Shown: in pieces, positions 28,502 through 38,152 of the stretch | Layout of the letters: each line of letters starts with the position of its first letter | How positions within the stretch are numbered: the first letter of the stretch is position 1 | DNA from: CAIRTM01 sp963723235 | GTDB taxonomy: Bacteria > Desulfobacterota > WTBG01 > CAIYCZ01 > CAIRTM01 | NCBI GenBank assembly: GCA_963723235.1 | Contig: CAVRPV010000013.1 | Coordinates: 62,001-126,000, forward strand | Length of the DNA: 64,000 nt | Reading direction: 5' to 3' | Notes under the pieces: generated by a model | What the model was told of the DNA's origin: nothing | Databases searched by the model: none | What the model saw: only the letters and a program-made list of their open reading frames with translations | Translations under genes and position numbers: made by a program

Positions 28502-28531
28502 CCGGATATACACAACACAGGAGACATTGTT

Positions 28532-29557
28532 ATGCCCGCAAAAACGCTGCGACAGGAGCTGCGCGATGCAATCCTAAACCGAATCGCTAAAAAACAGGAC
28601 CCGCTTGCAGGATTTTACTGCGATGAAATGACCCGCGAATCCATACTGGCAGTGCTGGTCGCCGGGCGCCATCTTTTGCTGGAAGGGCCGCCCGGAACCG
28701 GTAAAACAACCGTGGCAAAAATCATTGCCGCGCTGCTGCCCCCCATGGAAACCGTTGCGGAATGCCGATACAACTGCCTTCCGTCCAAACCGACGTGCCC
28801 GGACTGCGCCGGGAAAAAGAAAATAAAAAAAATAACGGTGCCCGGCGTGCAACGCTTCATCCGCATTCAGGGTTCACCTGAGATGATGCCCGAGGACCTG
28901 ATGGGCGATCTTGATCCGGTTCTGGCCATGAAGCTGGGCATTCAGGATCCACGCGCCTACACACCCGGAAAAATTCAGAAAGCCCATCGAAAAATCGTGT
29001 TCATCGATGAGCTGAACCGCGTGCCCCAGCGAACGCAAAACACCCTTGTGCAGGTGCTTGAAGAAGGCATAACCACCATTGCGGGCTTTGATCTTGACAG
29101 CGAGGTCGACACGCTGGTCGTGGCCACCGAGAACCCCGAGGATTATGCCGGGGCCGAGCGGGTCAGTGAAACACTCTCGGACCGCTTTGAGCAAATCCGC
29201 ATCGGCTACCCTGAATTTGATCAGGAAGTCGAGATACTGGAACGCTACGGCAAGCGCATCGAAGGCGTCAAGGTATCAGGCGATGTTATCCGCCACTCCG
29301 TGGCGATTTCAAACGCGGCGCGGCTGCTGCCCGATGAGCTCGACCGTCTCCCGAGCGTGCGCGCCAGTTTATCGATCTTTGAACAGGCCCAGTCTCTGGC
29401 GCGCCTTAAAAACATAAAGCAGGTAACATCGGCCCATGTTGAAGCTGCGGCCAGAAGGGTGCTGGAAGGCCGACTGGCTGTGAGCAGCGAATCGCGCTAC
29501 TGTGAAAAACAGGATGTGCTGGTTGAAAAAATCATTGACGCTGCCCGCAAGCAATAG
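28532..29557 (+). CDS. MoxR-type AAA+ ATPase
   Basis: 341 residues, AAA+ of the MoxR/BchI kind, usually a chaperone that works with a VWA-domain partner. Walker A LEGPPGTGKTTVAK, Walker B IVFIDELNRVP, sensor 1 VVATENP and the arginine-finger region ETLSDRFEQIRI are present. A Cys-rich insert follows the first strand-helix unit: CRYNCLPSKPTCPDC, four Cys that could bind zinc; it is not typical of plain MoxR. The VWA protein encoded downstream (30854) is the obvious partner. A MITE-like element follows. Confidence 0.92.
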   Translation: MPAKTLRQELRDAILNRIAKKQDPLAGFYCDEMTRESILAVLVAGRHLLLEGPPGTGKTTVAKIIAALLPPMETVAECRYNCLPSKPTCPDCAGKKKIKKITVPGVQRFIRIQGSPEMMPEDLMGDLDPVLAMKLGIQDPRAYTPGKIQKAHRKIVFIDELNRVPQRTQNTLVQVLEEGITTIAGFDLDSEVDTLVVATENPEDYAGAERVSETLSDRFEQIRIGYPEFDQEVEILERYGKRIEGVKVSGDVIRHSVAISNAARLLPDELDRLPSVRASLSIFEQAQSLARLKNIKQVTSAHVEAAARRVLEGRLAVSSESRYCEKQDVLVEKIIDAARKQ

Positions 29558-29567
29558 CGCGCGTATC

Positions 29568-29820
29568 TAACAGGGTTTTTGAAAAAGCTATTTTTTCCGG
29601 GCTGTTCAAAAAGGCTTAATGTACAGACGCGCTCATAAAATGTCCGCAGGCAAGGCGCGTGATATCTAACAGGGTTTTTGAAAAAGCTATTTTTTACGGG
29701 CTGTTCAAAAATATCCGGATGCAAGGCGTATGAAATCATGAGGAATGAGGCGTACTTTTTCGTACGCCGCAAAGACGAATGATGAGTACAACGCAGCAGA
29801 CGGATGTTTTTCAACAGCCC
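29568..29820. repeat. MITE-like intergenic element, copies D1 (partial) and D2, in tandem
   Basis: Two copies in direct orientation. D1 (29568-29664) has CAGGGTTTTTGAAAAAGCTATTTTTT... and the GGCTGTTCAAAAA arm but then diverges. D2 (29668-29820) is full-length: the same left block, GATGCAAGGCG, GAGGAATGAGGCGTAC...GTACGCCGCAAAGACGA, right arm TTTTTCAACAGCCC. The shared ATCTAACAGGG left flank points to a local duplication. It lies between moxR and the next gene of the operon. Confidence 0.85.
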
Positions 29821-29833
29821 ACCGGTACATGCG

Positions 29834-30894
29834 ATGCACAGGCTCATTACCCTTAGCCCCGAAGACCTGCAGCAAGCCCTGCTCAAAGGCGCCAACCTCG
29901 ATGCTGTTGCCGCGCGCCTGCGCCGAAGCCTCAAAATACCCGCAGCCGCAAAAACCGAAGGCTTGTCCGTGCTGGCGCATCTGCAGCAGCACGCACCGGT
30001 TACTGCACGAACTTGCGGACGGCTGGCTGCAGGGAAAACCGGGTTCACTCTCCGGCCGTCCTGTCAAGCAGCCGGCCTTCCACCTGCTGCCGTTCTGCCC
30101 GCAGGAAAATGCGCACGAATACCTGCGCTCCACTGCTCAAAAATATCCGGCCTTCGGTAATCGCGCTTGATGCCTCCGCGTTTGAAACAGCCGCAGCCCT
30201 TCAGTATGCCTGTTCACTGTATTTCGCTCTGGGTATTGCCGGGCGTAGTGTGCTCAACGATCACCAGGGAAACCCGGTTGCGGAGTTGCACATGAAACCG
30301 GATGATTTCCTGCCCTCAATTGCGCTGCACTGTTATCAGAACAACATCCCGCTCGTGCCGCTGGGCACACCACAACACGTGGTTGTCTCCGAGCACCAGC
30401 ATGCCTACAGCACCATGCTGAGCTCGCTGGGCCGTGAATTTAGCGCACAGGCCGGGGCCTGTCGTACCCCTGAAGCGTTGCAGAAACTGGCCGACAGTCT
30501 TATGGGATCGCTTTTCACCTCCGGCCCGCAAATGAAAATGGAGCGTGAAAACTGTATCAACCGCTCATGCGCTCTGGCCGGCCGCACATATGAACTGCTG
30601 CAGACAACCGCCTCCGACAAAACGCTGAGCGGCCCGGTCCTCGTGCTGCATCACATTGAAACCAGCCTTGATCTGCCGGCCTTGATTAAAACCTTTCTGC
30701 AGGAACCTGCCGCGCTGTATGAGCTCAGCTGCGCCCCGGAGCCGCAACCGGACGGAACGCTCGCACGCATTGCCCCGGCAGATGTACCGGACGGCGTTAC
30801 AGCTTCAGCGCCCCTGTCGAACAAAGCTCACAAGGCCCTGCTCGCGGTAATCCTTGAGCGCATGGCTGAAACAGTCATCTTTGAAGGAAGCTGA
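29834..30894 (+). CDS. protein of unknown function between MoxR and VWA (possibly TraB/DUF5682-like), two frameshifts
   Basis: Rebuilt from three frames. Frame 2 from ATG 29834 (MHRLITLSPEDLQQALLKGA...LAHLQQHAP); frame 3 from about 30005 (LLHELADGWLQGKPGSLSGR...ENAHEYLRS); frame 1 from ~30140 to the stop (LLKNIRPSVIALDASAFET...). The length is about 353 residues. The H-E-Y-L-R-S-L-L-K-N-I-R-P-S-V-I-A-L-D run recalls the core of TraB/PrgY and DUF5682-like proteins, the latter known to occur with MoxR and VWA genes; that is weak similarity by eye. The 3' end overlaps the VWA start. At least two indels are needed. Confidence 0.55.
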
Positions 30895-32713
30895 CCGGCT
30901 TATTGCCGACATGGCAAAGGCCCTGCGCCGCCATCCGCGTGTCGAGCGCTCTCCGGGCGTGCGCGCCACGCTGGCAGCACGTGAAATCGCGCAGGCGTTT
31001 GCCCTGCTGCGCGGCTCAATCAGCCGTGCGACCCTGGCCCAGGCCGCAGCCATTGCGTTTACGCACCGGACAGGCCTGGCGCAGGGACCGGGCCCCGAAT
31101 GGGAGGAAATTTTCAAGTCACTGGTAAGCCGTATCCTCTACGGTATTAGCCTGGAACCCCGGACGGATGTGACCGAGCGTCAACCCTTGCGCGCGCTGAC
31201 CCGCGATGAACTCCAGCAGGCACTCGATGGCCTGATGGACGCCGGTGTACGGCAGCTTGATCCGAATGAGGCCCTTCCGCTTGACAACCCTGAATTCGCC
31301 AAAGAAGTCATGAATCATCCCCTGGTGCAGCAGGCCCTACAGGACGCAGCCCCGAAGGATGCTGAGGGCGACGCTGACGAGCTGTATGAGGACATGATGC
31401 AGCAGATGGCTGAGCGCGGCCTGCTCGAAGAAACCGGCAGCGGGGGCATGACCCTGAGCGCTGACGGCCAGGACCAGTATCAGGCCGGCCTGGAAAACGC
31501 ACACAGCCGGGGCGATATCTCCGCCGAGGAAATGGCCGAAGCTCTTTCAAAAGCAGCTTCCATGCCGCAGCCGTGCGGAGCCAGAGGCAAAAATATGCCG
31601 ATGCCGATGTCTGCCGGGGAACAGGCAGAGATGCTCGCCGAACTGATGGATTTTCAGCATCAGGGCCGTTCCGAATCAAGCTCTGTTGAAGACCTCTATA
31701 TTCACTACACGATCGATGAAAACAAGGGTATTCCGGTTTCAAAAGACAAAGTCGATTACGAGAGACTGAAGGTGATTTTACATCAGCTGGAAGAACAGGG
31801 CAGCCTGCAGCTTTCATCCGAGGGGCAACTCCGGTTTACCCTGACCCATCGCTCGCTTGACGGCCTGCTTGAGGGTCTGGTGCGGCGGCGGGACAGCCGC
31901 ATGCTTGAACAGCGCGCATTCAAACGCGAGCATGAAACCGACAAGTCCGAGATCAGGCGCTATCGCCGCGGTGACGTGTTTCGCAACATCTCAATGCGCC
32001 ATACCCTTCGCCGCATTATGCGCAAAGGCAAAACCATCGAAGACATTAATTACACTGACCTGCGCGCGTTCGAAAAAATGCCCTCCAATCAGCTCGACAT
32101 TGCTGTGTGCGTTGATATCTCGGCTTCAATGAAGGAAGGCGGCAAACTGCGCTACGCGAAAATGGCGGTTGCCGAGCTGTGCAGGGCCGCGATTGAAAAA
32201 CACGACCGGGTCGGCGTTGTGGCGTTTTCCAATCTGGGTGATGTCATGGTGCCGCTCACGGACAAACTCACCCCGCTTCTGGAAGCAACCATGCACATGC
32301 GCTCCAAGCAGTTTACCAATATCGGCAATGGCCTTAGCACGGCGCGGCGCATGCTTCAAAAAAACAGAAAAGAAAACCCGAAATACATCATTCTGATTAC
32401 GGACGGCGAGCCCAACGCGGCCCTGTCCGATGATATCGAGGGCTCGGACTATTACAGCCGCATCGCTGAATTTTCACGCGGGACCAGCATGGAAACCAAG
32501 CGGGCCATGGGTGCGCAGCATGCCCTGCGGGAAGCCGGCCGGACCAGCCGGGAGCATATCAAAATATCGGTGGTGTATATTGCCCCGCAAACCGACGGGG
32601 TTGATGAAAGCGAACGAGTGGCTCGTGAAATCGCACGCTTGGGCGGCGGCCGATTTCAACTCGTCAGAGCCATTGAGCATCTGCCCCTTGAAGCCCTGGA
32701 AAGCGTTGTCTGA
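30854..32713 (+). CDS. VWA-domain protein, partner of MoxR
   Basis: Up to 619 residues. A helical N-terminal half, Glu/Gln-rich and low-complexity around residues 170-270 (PMPMSAGEQAEMLAELM), then a C-terminal von Willebrand A domain with the MIDAS motif in CVDISASMKEGG, plus VGVVAFSNLGD and IILITDGEPNA. Paired MoxR and VWA proteins often act in metal-chelation-type or chaperone complexes. The TTG at 30854 gives a 41-base overlap with the gene upstream, which fits translational coupling; TTG 30881 and ATG 30911 are alternatives. No frameshift is needed here. Confidence 0.9.
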   Translation: MSAWLKQSSLKEADRLIADMAKALRRHPRVERSPGVRATLAAREIAQAFALLRGSISRATLAQAAAIAFTHRTGLAQGPGPEWEEIFKSLVSRILYGISLEPRTDVTERQPLRALTRDELQQALDGLMDAGVRQLDPNEALPLDNPEFAKEVMNHPLVQQALQDAAPKDAEGDADELYEDMMQQMAERGLLEETGSGGMTLSADGQDQYQAGLENAHSRGDISAEEMAEALSKAASMPQPCGARGKNMPMPMSAGEQAEMLAELMDFQHQGRSESSSVEDLYIHYTIDENKGIPVSKDKVDYERLKVILHQLEEQGSLQLSSEGQLRFTLTHRSLDGLLEGLVRRRDSRMLEQRAFKREHETDKSEIRRYRRGDVFRNISMRHTLRRIMRKGKTIEDINYTDLRAFEKMPSNQLDIAVCVDISASMKEGGKLRYAKMAVAELCRAAIEKHDRVGVVAFSNLGDVMVPLTDKLTPLLEATMHMRSKQFTNIGNGLSTARRMLQKNRKENPKYIILITDGEPNAALSDDIEGSDYYSRIAEFSRGTSMETKRAMGAQHALREAGRTSREHIKISVVYIAPQTDGVDESERVAREIARLGGGRFQLVRAIEHLPLEALESVV

Positions 32714-32748
32714 GAGGGCTACCCTTGGTGTGGAGTTGGGAGACGTCC

Positions 32749-32780
32749 ACTTCGTCCACAACGTCCATTTCGTCCACCTG
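32749..32780. repeat. short tandem repeat, CGTCCA(C/T)TT-type units
   Basis: Four imperfect units of CGTCCA followed by CTT/CAA/TTT/CCT run in tandem between the VWA gene and arfB. No open frame; it reads as microsatellite-like sequence. Confidence 0.5.
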
Positions 32781-32894
32781 TTAAAACACGGTTAAAAACC
32801 GCAGGGCGTTTATTCCGTAATCTCTGCCACCTTGAACTTTGAACTTTTGAACCAGTGGGCAGCCACAGGGGGCTGCCCCTACACTCCTTACTCT

Positions 32895-33311
32895 TCATCC
32901 CCGGCCGGTGCCACGCAGTTTTTTTACCTGCCCGCGAATATGCTTGGCAAGCAGGCGCCGTCGGCGCGAGGCTTTCGGCACGCCTGTACTGCGGCGAATG
33001 CGCGCCGGCTGGGCCGCGCGCACGATAAAAGAACTCAGCCGTTCAAGCGCGTCACGGCGATTAGCCTCCTGGGAACGAAACCTCTGCGCAGTGATAATCA
33101 ACTCGCCGTCACGAGTAACCCGGCTGCCGCACAGATGTGCCAGCCTCCGCTTGACATCCTCGGTCAATGACGGCGAATTGGTGATATGGAAACGAAGCTG
33201 AACAGCCGTAGAAGTTTTATTAACATGCTGACCGCCGGGACCGGACGCGCGAATGTACTCAAACGAAATCTCATGAGCGGGAATGCGGATTGAAGGGGAA
33301 ATGACCAGCAT
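32895..33311 (-). CDS. arfB: peptidyl-tRNA hydrolase / ribosome rescue factor ArfB (YaeJ)
   Basis: 138 residues. Catalytic GGQ motif in ASGPGGQHVNKTSTAVQLRF, the release-factor domain 3 fold, and a C-terminal basic tail (KASRRRRLLAKHIRGQVKKLRG), which in the family enters the empty mRNA channel. It releases peptides from stalled ribosomes. ATG 33311 has a poor ribosome site; the gene is bordered on its 5' side by MITE-like copy E. Confidence 0.93.
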   Translation of the reverse strand: MLVISPSIRIPAHEISFEYIRASGPGGQHVNKTSTAVQLRFHITNSPSLTEDVKRRLAHLCGSRVTRDGELIITAQRFRSQEANRRDALERLSSFIVRAAQPARIRRSTGVPKASRRRRLLAKHIRGQVKKLRGTGRG

Positions 33312-33315
33312 CTAT

Positions 33316-33467
33316 TAACCAGAAAAAAATGTTCCCAGGCTGTTCAAAAATGATCAGATGCAAGTCGCGCGATATCATTTGAGGACACGGTATGCCGTAC
33401 CTCTTCCGTACGCCGCAAAGACGAATGATGAGCGCAACGCAGCAGATGAGCGTTTTTCAACAGCCTG
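33316..33467. repeat. MITE-like intergenic element, copy E
   Basis: Left arm CCAGGCTGTTCAAAAATG, right arm GTTTTTCAACAGCCTGCT, with GATGCAAGTCGCGCGATATC, an inverted repeat around ACGGTATGCCGT and CGCAAAGACGAATGATGAGCGCAACGCAGCAGATGAGCG. The interior palindrome links it to copy A. It lies between arfB and the HesB-like gene. Confidence 0.85.
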
Positions 33468-33483
33468 CTTCAGAAGTCACGAA

Positions 33484-33795
33484 CTAGGTGCTGCACCCGG
33501 TCGAACCGCACCCTGGGCATCCATCGCCAAAGGACACTGCCGCGCTGACCGTAAAACTATTATTGCAAAAATCAACGGTAATGGGCTGTATCTTCTCAAA
33601 GAAGCTGTTTTCGATAACATAGGTAAGCCCGTCGATCACGAACACTCTGTCGCCGTCACTCTGTTCAGCCACGCCGACGACCAGCCGTGGGCCTCCGCAT
33701 GTATTGGTCTTCAAAAAAATACGCAGCGGCTGCACCTCCCTGTCAGCAAAAAACGTCTTCAACTCCTGCCGGGCTTTCTCGGTGACTTCAAACAT
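33484..33795 (-). CDS. IscA/HesB-like Fe-S protein
   Basis: 103 residues from ATG 33795, behind GCAGGAG with nine-base spacing. Opens MFEVTEKARQELKTFF, typical of the HesB/IscA fold, with NTCGGPRLVVGVAE supplying the first Cys and a Cys-rich end (CPGCGSTGCST) for the other ligands. The final spacing differs from canonical IscA (C-G-C), so it is an IscA-like or adhesin-type member. It may carry or deliver Fe-S. A 28-base palindrome lies downstream on the far side of the next gene's end. Confidence 0.8.
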   Translation of the reverse strand: MFEVTEKARQELKTFFADREVQPLRIFLKTNTCGGPRLVVGVAEQSDGDRVFVIDGLTYVIENSFFEKIQPITVDFCNNSFTVSAAVSFGDGCPGCGSTGCST

Positions 33796-33971
33796 GATAT
33801 CCATCTCCTGCTCTATAAGATCATTGTTGCAAACAATACGATGCACGGTGCACATGATTACTAATTTAACGCGTTTGGTTTTACATCCCGTTGCAGCGCA
33901 GCCGAGGGAAGCGTACAGCCGCGGACAAAGGCGCATATGTTATGTAGGGGCAGGCCCCTGTGCCGGCCCGT

Positions 33972-33999
33972 GTAGGGGCGAAAAATTTTTCGCCCCTAC
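33972..33999. repeat. 28-bp perfect palindrome
   Basis: GTAGGGGCGAAAAA followed by its exact inverse TTTTTCGCCCCTAC. The TTTTT and AAAAA on either side of the centre would let it act as a bidirectional terminator or REP-like hairpin. It overlaps the last codon and stop of the thioesterase gene. Confidence 0.85.
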
Positions 34000-34409
34000 G
34001 GACACGCCGCCCAAAAACTAAACACCGCGAGCACATGCCGCTGCGGGGCAAAACACGTAAACAAACCGCTGAAAACCTCATCGTCTTCCCGCCGCACACT
34101 GACACGCACCAGTATTTTTTTCTCAATGCGCTGCTCAACCCTCGCTTCGGCAAGCAAACGCTCACCGACCCTGACCGGTTTCACAAAGCGGACATCAGCG
34201 CTGCCAAGCACCGTGTTGGGGTGATTAACCGCAATCATTGCGGCATAGTCAGCCAGGCTGAAGACAAACCCGCCGTGCACAAGGCCGCTTGCATCTGCGG
34301 CCATGCACTGAGGCGCAACCAGCTCAACCCGGCTGAAATCAGGTCCAAGCTCCAGGGGTGTCCCGCACAGGCTGGACTCAATAGCTTGATGCGTTGCAAT
34401 ATTCATCAC
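33996..34409 (-). CDS. PaaI-type hotdog-fold thioesterase
   Basis: 137 residues of the PaaI/YbgC-like acyl-CoA thioesterase superfamily. The active-site helix is visible in ASGLVHGGFVFSLADYAAMIA, with an HGG loop, and strands such as DVRFVKPVRVGERLLAEARV follow. The natural substrate cannot be told. The stop lies inside a palindrome shared with the next intergenic region. Confidence 0.9.
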   Translation of the reverse strand: MMNIATHQAIESSLCGTPLELGPDFSRVELVAPQCMAADASGLVHGGFVFSLADYAAMIAVNHPNTVLGSADVRFVKPVRVGERLLAEARVEQRIEKKILVRVSVRREDDEVFSGLFTCFAPQRHVLAVFSFWAACP

Positions 34410-34697
34410 TGCCTTTCTTGCCCGGTATCATGTGTGCTCTCACCATCCGCCGCAGAGGCGGCACTGCCTGCTTGTGCCTGTGCTTGCGCTTCCCTTGTTT
34501 ATAGCAAAAAAACAGGGTGTGCGCCACCACAGAGACGCACATACTGCCGGATGCATGCCGGTTGTTTGTGCAGCCTGCCCGTTTGTGCTCCAATTTAATT
34601 TGACAATTTTCCCCGGTCTGCATTATACTTACAAGCTTCTGACAGGAACTTTTCCGGTCGAAGTATATGCACAACAGCACTATCAAGGAGAACAAAC

Positions 34698-35784
34698 ATG
34701 TCACGCATCTATAACTTTTCCGCCGGCCCATCAACCCTGCCCCTGGAAACGATTGAGGAAGCCGCCAGCCCGCTTCGTTGAGTATGAAAATTCAGGGATG
34801 TCCCTCATAGAGATGAGTCACCGGGGCAAGCAGTATGACGCGATTCACAGTGAAACAATCGCGCTGATTCGTGAAGTGCTGCAGGTACCTGAAACCAGCC
34901 ATGTGCTGCTGCTGCAGGGCGGCGCAACGCTGCAGTTCGGCATGATTCCGCTGGCGTTTCTCAAGCCGGGCATGAGCGCGGATTATATCATAACCGGATC
35001 ATGGGCAAAAAAAGCCGCTGAAGACGCGCGTGCGGTTGGTACGGTCACAATTGCCTGGGACGGCAAAGACTGCAAGTACAACCGCATCCCCGCCCAGCAG
35101 GAGCTTGCCCTGAACGCAGATGCCGCCTATGCCCACATCTGCGCCAATGAAACAATCGGGGGCATTCAGTGGCAATCATTCCCCGATACCGGCAACGTAC
35201 CGCTGGTCTGCGACATGTCCTCGGAGATCCTGTCGCGGACCCTGCCCTGGGAAAAAATCGACATGGTGTATGCCGGCGCGCAGAAAAATCTGGCCCCGGC
35301 CGGCATGGCCCTGGTGATCATGAGTGAGCGCCTGGCTTCCATGGCCCGCACGGATCTGCCGGCCTATCTGCGCTATGATCTGCATATCAAGGAAAACTCG
35401 CTGTATAACACGCCGCCGACCTTTGTCATCTGGATGACGCAGCTGACCCTCAAATGGATCAAGTCAATCGGCGGCATGCCTGAGCTTGAGCGCCGCCGCG
35501 ATGAGAAAGCGTCCATGCTCTACAACGCCATTGCTAACAGCAACGGCTACTACCGCAGTCCGGTTGATCCGGCCAGCCGCTCGGCCATGAACGTGGTCTG
35601 GCGCCTTCCCAGCGAAGAGCTGGAAGCACAATTTCTTCAGCAGGCCCAGAAAGAGGGCATGAGCGGATTGAAGGGCCACCGTTCCGTAGGCGGATGCCGG
35701 GCCTCGATTTATAACGCCATGCCGGTCGCAGGCGTCAAAGCCCTGACTGATTTTATGCTGCACTTTATGCGGAAAAACGGCTGA
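34698..35784 (+). CDS. serC: phosphoserine aminotransferase (frameshifted)
   Basis: ATG 34698 follows AAGGAGAA. Converts 3-phosphohydroxypyruvate to phosphoserine (and acts in PLP synthesis), using PLP. The N-terminus IYNFSAGPSTLP is typical. One extra base at ~34768 breaks the frame; after it, RFVEYENSGMSLIEMSHRGK, LLLQGGATLQFGMIPL, the PLP-Lys in YAGAQKNLAPAG, and GLKGHRSVGGCRASIYNAM follow without fault. About 361 residues, the normal length. The AGAQKN context and TPPTF loop are those of the family. Confidence 0.95.
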
Positions 35785-35910
35785 GAAATTAGAGCATTTA
35801 TCTAAATAAAGCCATACAAAACCGCCCTGAAACCCGTCCATGGTTCGACAAGCTCCCACGAGCTTTCTTTTGAAAAGGATACAGAAAAAGTTACATGCTC
35901 TATGAGAAAC

Positions 35911-35942
35911 AAAAAAGCCGGCCCTTTGGGTCGGCTTTTTTT
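35911..35942. terminator. bidirectional Rho-independent terminator
   Basis: A stem GCCGGCCC/GGGTCGGC (one G-T pair) is flanked by AAAAAA on the left and TTTTTTT on the right. It serves serC (+) and probably the RRM gene coming from the other side. Confidence 0.85.
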
Positions 35943-36016
35943 ATGCATTTCCCGTAACACATGCATTGCAGCGATTTTCAACAGCCATTGATGCCGTAAA
36001 AACCGCGCCTCGCCGT

Positions 36017-36289
36017 TCAACGGCCCCGGCGCTCGCGGGGACGCGGAGGCTGGGCCTCGCTGACGATAATACCGCGACCATATATTGCCGTGCGGTTCAA
36101 CAGCCGGATTGCTTCCTTGGCATCAGCGTCAGTCGCCATTTCAACAAAAGCAAATCCCTTGGACTGGCCGCTAAAAGTATCAAGAACGATTTTTGCGGAA
36201 AGGCATTTCCCGGTTTCAGAGAACTTTTTCAAAAGGTCATCATCTGTTGCCCGGTATGACACATTCCCTACATAGAGCTTAATCGACAT
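36017..36289 (-). CDS. RNA-binding protein with one RRM
   Basis: 90 residues, single RRM: RNP2 KLYVGNVSY and RNP1 SKGFAFVEM are present, with the family's C-terminal RG/PR-rich tail (PPRPRERRGR). Small bacterial RRM proteins of this type are common in Desulfobacterota and cyanobacteria and may help in cold or stress responses. Confidence 0.93.
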   Translation of the reverse strand: MSIKLYVGNVSYRATDDDLLKKFSETGKCLSAKIVLDTFSGQSKGFAFVEMATDADAKEAIRLLNRTAIYGRGIIVSEAQPPRPRERRGR

Positions 36290-36597
36290 GGGTTCCTTTC
36301 TGCAACGCCTTCAATCAGTGCCTGAAGTAACTGTTTAAATTATCATTGCACGTGCAAACCATTCTGTCTGCCGGCAGGACACACTCGCATCATCAGGCAT
36401 ATGTGCCGGATGAGCAGCCCGCGAAGGAACTGTAAACGCGCTTTACTATGCACCCGGCAATGCGCATGTTCATAACCGCGCCAACCGGGTTCGATGACAC
36501 TCGACTCACGGTACTGGTACGCCCGCGTGAAGAGTAAAAATTGTACACACTATAGCCAGGATATTCCCGATTCGGGGAACAGGCTCCGGCATGAAAC
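36290..36597. other. intergenic, no gene recognised
   Basis: About 310 bases between the RRM gene and rpsU, both on the minus strand. No family-like open frame. Confidence 0.4.
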
Positions 36598-36777
36598 TTA
36601 ATATTTTTTCCGTTTGCGCTTTGAGGCCTCAGCCTGCTTGCGTTTTTTCTTAATACTGGGCTTCTCATGAAACCTTCTGCGACGAAGCTCTTTTTGAAGC
36701 CCGTCGCGCTGCACCTTGCGCTTGAGCACCCTGATGGCTTTTTCAATATCACCGTTTACGCGAACATCAATCGACAT
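36598..36777 (-). CDS. rpsU: 30S ribosomal protein S21
   Basis: 59 residues, basic, starting MSIDVRVNGDIEKAIRVLKRK and ending in a run of Lys/Arg (KKRKQAEASKRKRKKY). S21 takes part in mRNA start-site selection on the 30S subunit. I use ATG 36777, since the conserved start MSIDV lies there; an upstream ATG adds six unlikely residues. Confidence 0.96.
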   Translation of the reverse strand: MSIDVRVNGDIEKAIRVLKRKVQRDGLQKELRRRRFHEKPSIKKKRKQAEASKRKRKKY

Positions 36778-36822
36778 AACCCTTCCTTTTCTCAATAAAC
36801 TTGGCGTGCTTTAGTATACGTT

Positions 36823-37878
36823 TTATTTTTTAGCATATTCTATCTGTGCACTTTTGCGCAGGTTCTGCAAAAATGATTCAAACGCTGCTTCTTCTTTGGT
36901 GGTTTTCAGGTTTTCAGCAATATCCTGCTGCACTTCTTCCAGTGCGGAGGTCTTAGGCTCATTGTGCTCAGTGACCTTAATCACATGATAGCCGAACTGC
37001 GTTTCAATCACCGGGCTGATTTCTCCCGGGGCCAGCGCGAAAGCCGCGTCCTCAAACTCCTTGATCATGCGGCCACGCTCAAGAAGGCCCAGATCACCAC
37101 CGCTCGCCTTGCTGGGGCAATCGGATAATTCCTGTGCAAGCGCTTCGAACTTCTCACCCTTAACAATCCGCTCACGCACAGCGGCAAGTTCCTTCTTCTT
37201 CAGAGCCTTCGTTTCCGCACTGGCGTCCGGTTCAAGCTTAAAAAGAATGTGGCTCGCGCGGATCTGCTCGGGAACCTTAAAGGTGTCGATCTTCTCAGTA
37301 TAAAAAGCGCTGATTTCCTCAGTGGTTACCGGCGGCAGGGATGCGGTGGCCTGCTCAAACACGGCTTTGATTTTCAGGTGATTCTCAATATCCCGACGAA
37401 ACTGTTCAGGGCTGATACCCATTGCCGTCAACTGTTCCTGAAAAACCTCCGGTGAAGGGAAACTGAGCGGTAACCGTTTCAACCTCAGCTGCAATCTCCT
37501 GCTCAGTCGGCTTAATGTTCCGTTTGTCTGCGTCCTGAAGAATCAGGCGTTTCGTGATCAGATTCTCAACAGCCTGTTCGCGCAATTTCGGCTCAAGCGC
37601 CTGCATCTGCTCCTCAGGCAGCTGTCCGCCAAACTGAGCCAGCAGGCCCTTCATTTCCTGATCGACCTCACCCGCAGTAATGACGCTGCCGTTCACACTG
37701 GCAACCATGGCACCGGGCTCTTGTACGGGTGCGGGTGCAGGTGCTTTGCCGGCTTGACTCTCCACAGCTGCAGTTTCCACACGCTGCTCTTTTCCTTCTC
37801 AGCCTCTTTCTGCCCGCAGGCACAAAGCATCAGGCTGCACATCACTGCCAGAACACACACATACAACTTTGATCTCAT
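36823..37878 (-). CDS. lipoprotein PpiC-type peptidyl-prolyl isomerase (PrsA/SurA-like), two frameshifts
   Basis: ATG 37878 follows GGAGG. Lipoprotein signal MCSLMLCAC, then three frames in turn: ACGQKEAEKEKS; MVASVNGSVITAGEVDQEMKGLLAQFGG (SurA-type N-domain); and VFQEQLTAMGISPEQFRRDIE into the isomerase domain. The PpiC parvulin domain is clear: IRASHILFKLEPDASAET, SDCPSKASGGDLGLLERGRM, and GYHVIKVTEH. It helps fold secreted or outer-membrane proteins in the periplasm. Two single-base indels near 37770 and 37470 account for the breaks. Confidence 0.88.
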
Positions 37879-38152
37879 ATACTTACCTCCAGCAAAAAAA
37901 AAGTGTCCGCCTTTAGTCAAAACTCCCGGGGACACTCGCTTGACTGTATAGGAATTTTATAGGCGTTTATTTAAGTACCAAGCAACATCATATTTTGTGG
38001 CATAATCGCACACTATTCCTATCAGGTCAAGCAAATAAAAGATAAGGATAGCGCAAATATTGGCATGACAAAACCGAAACGTTCAGGTATACCCTCATAA
38101 AAATCAGTCTCCGGACTGCACCATGTAACAATGCACATGCAACCGGGTTTTT

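Noticed and set aside
29745..30170. Separate short gene of 141 residues
   Set aside because: Its second half continues the third gene of the MoxR operon and its first half reads the MITE-like element, so it is one segment of a frameshifted gene, not its own gene.
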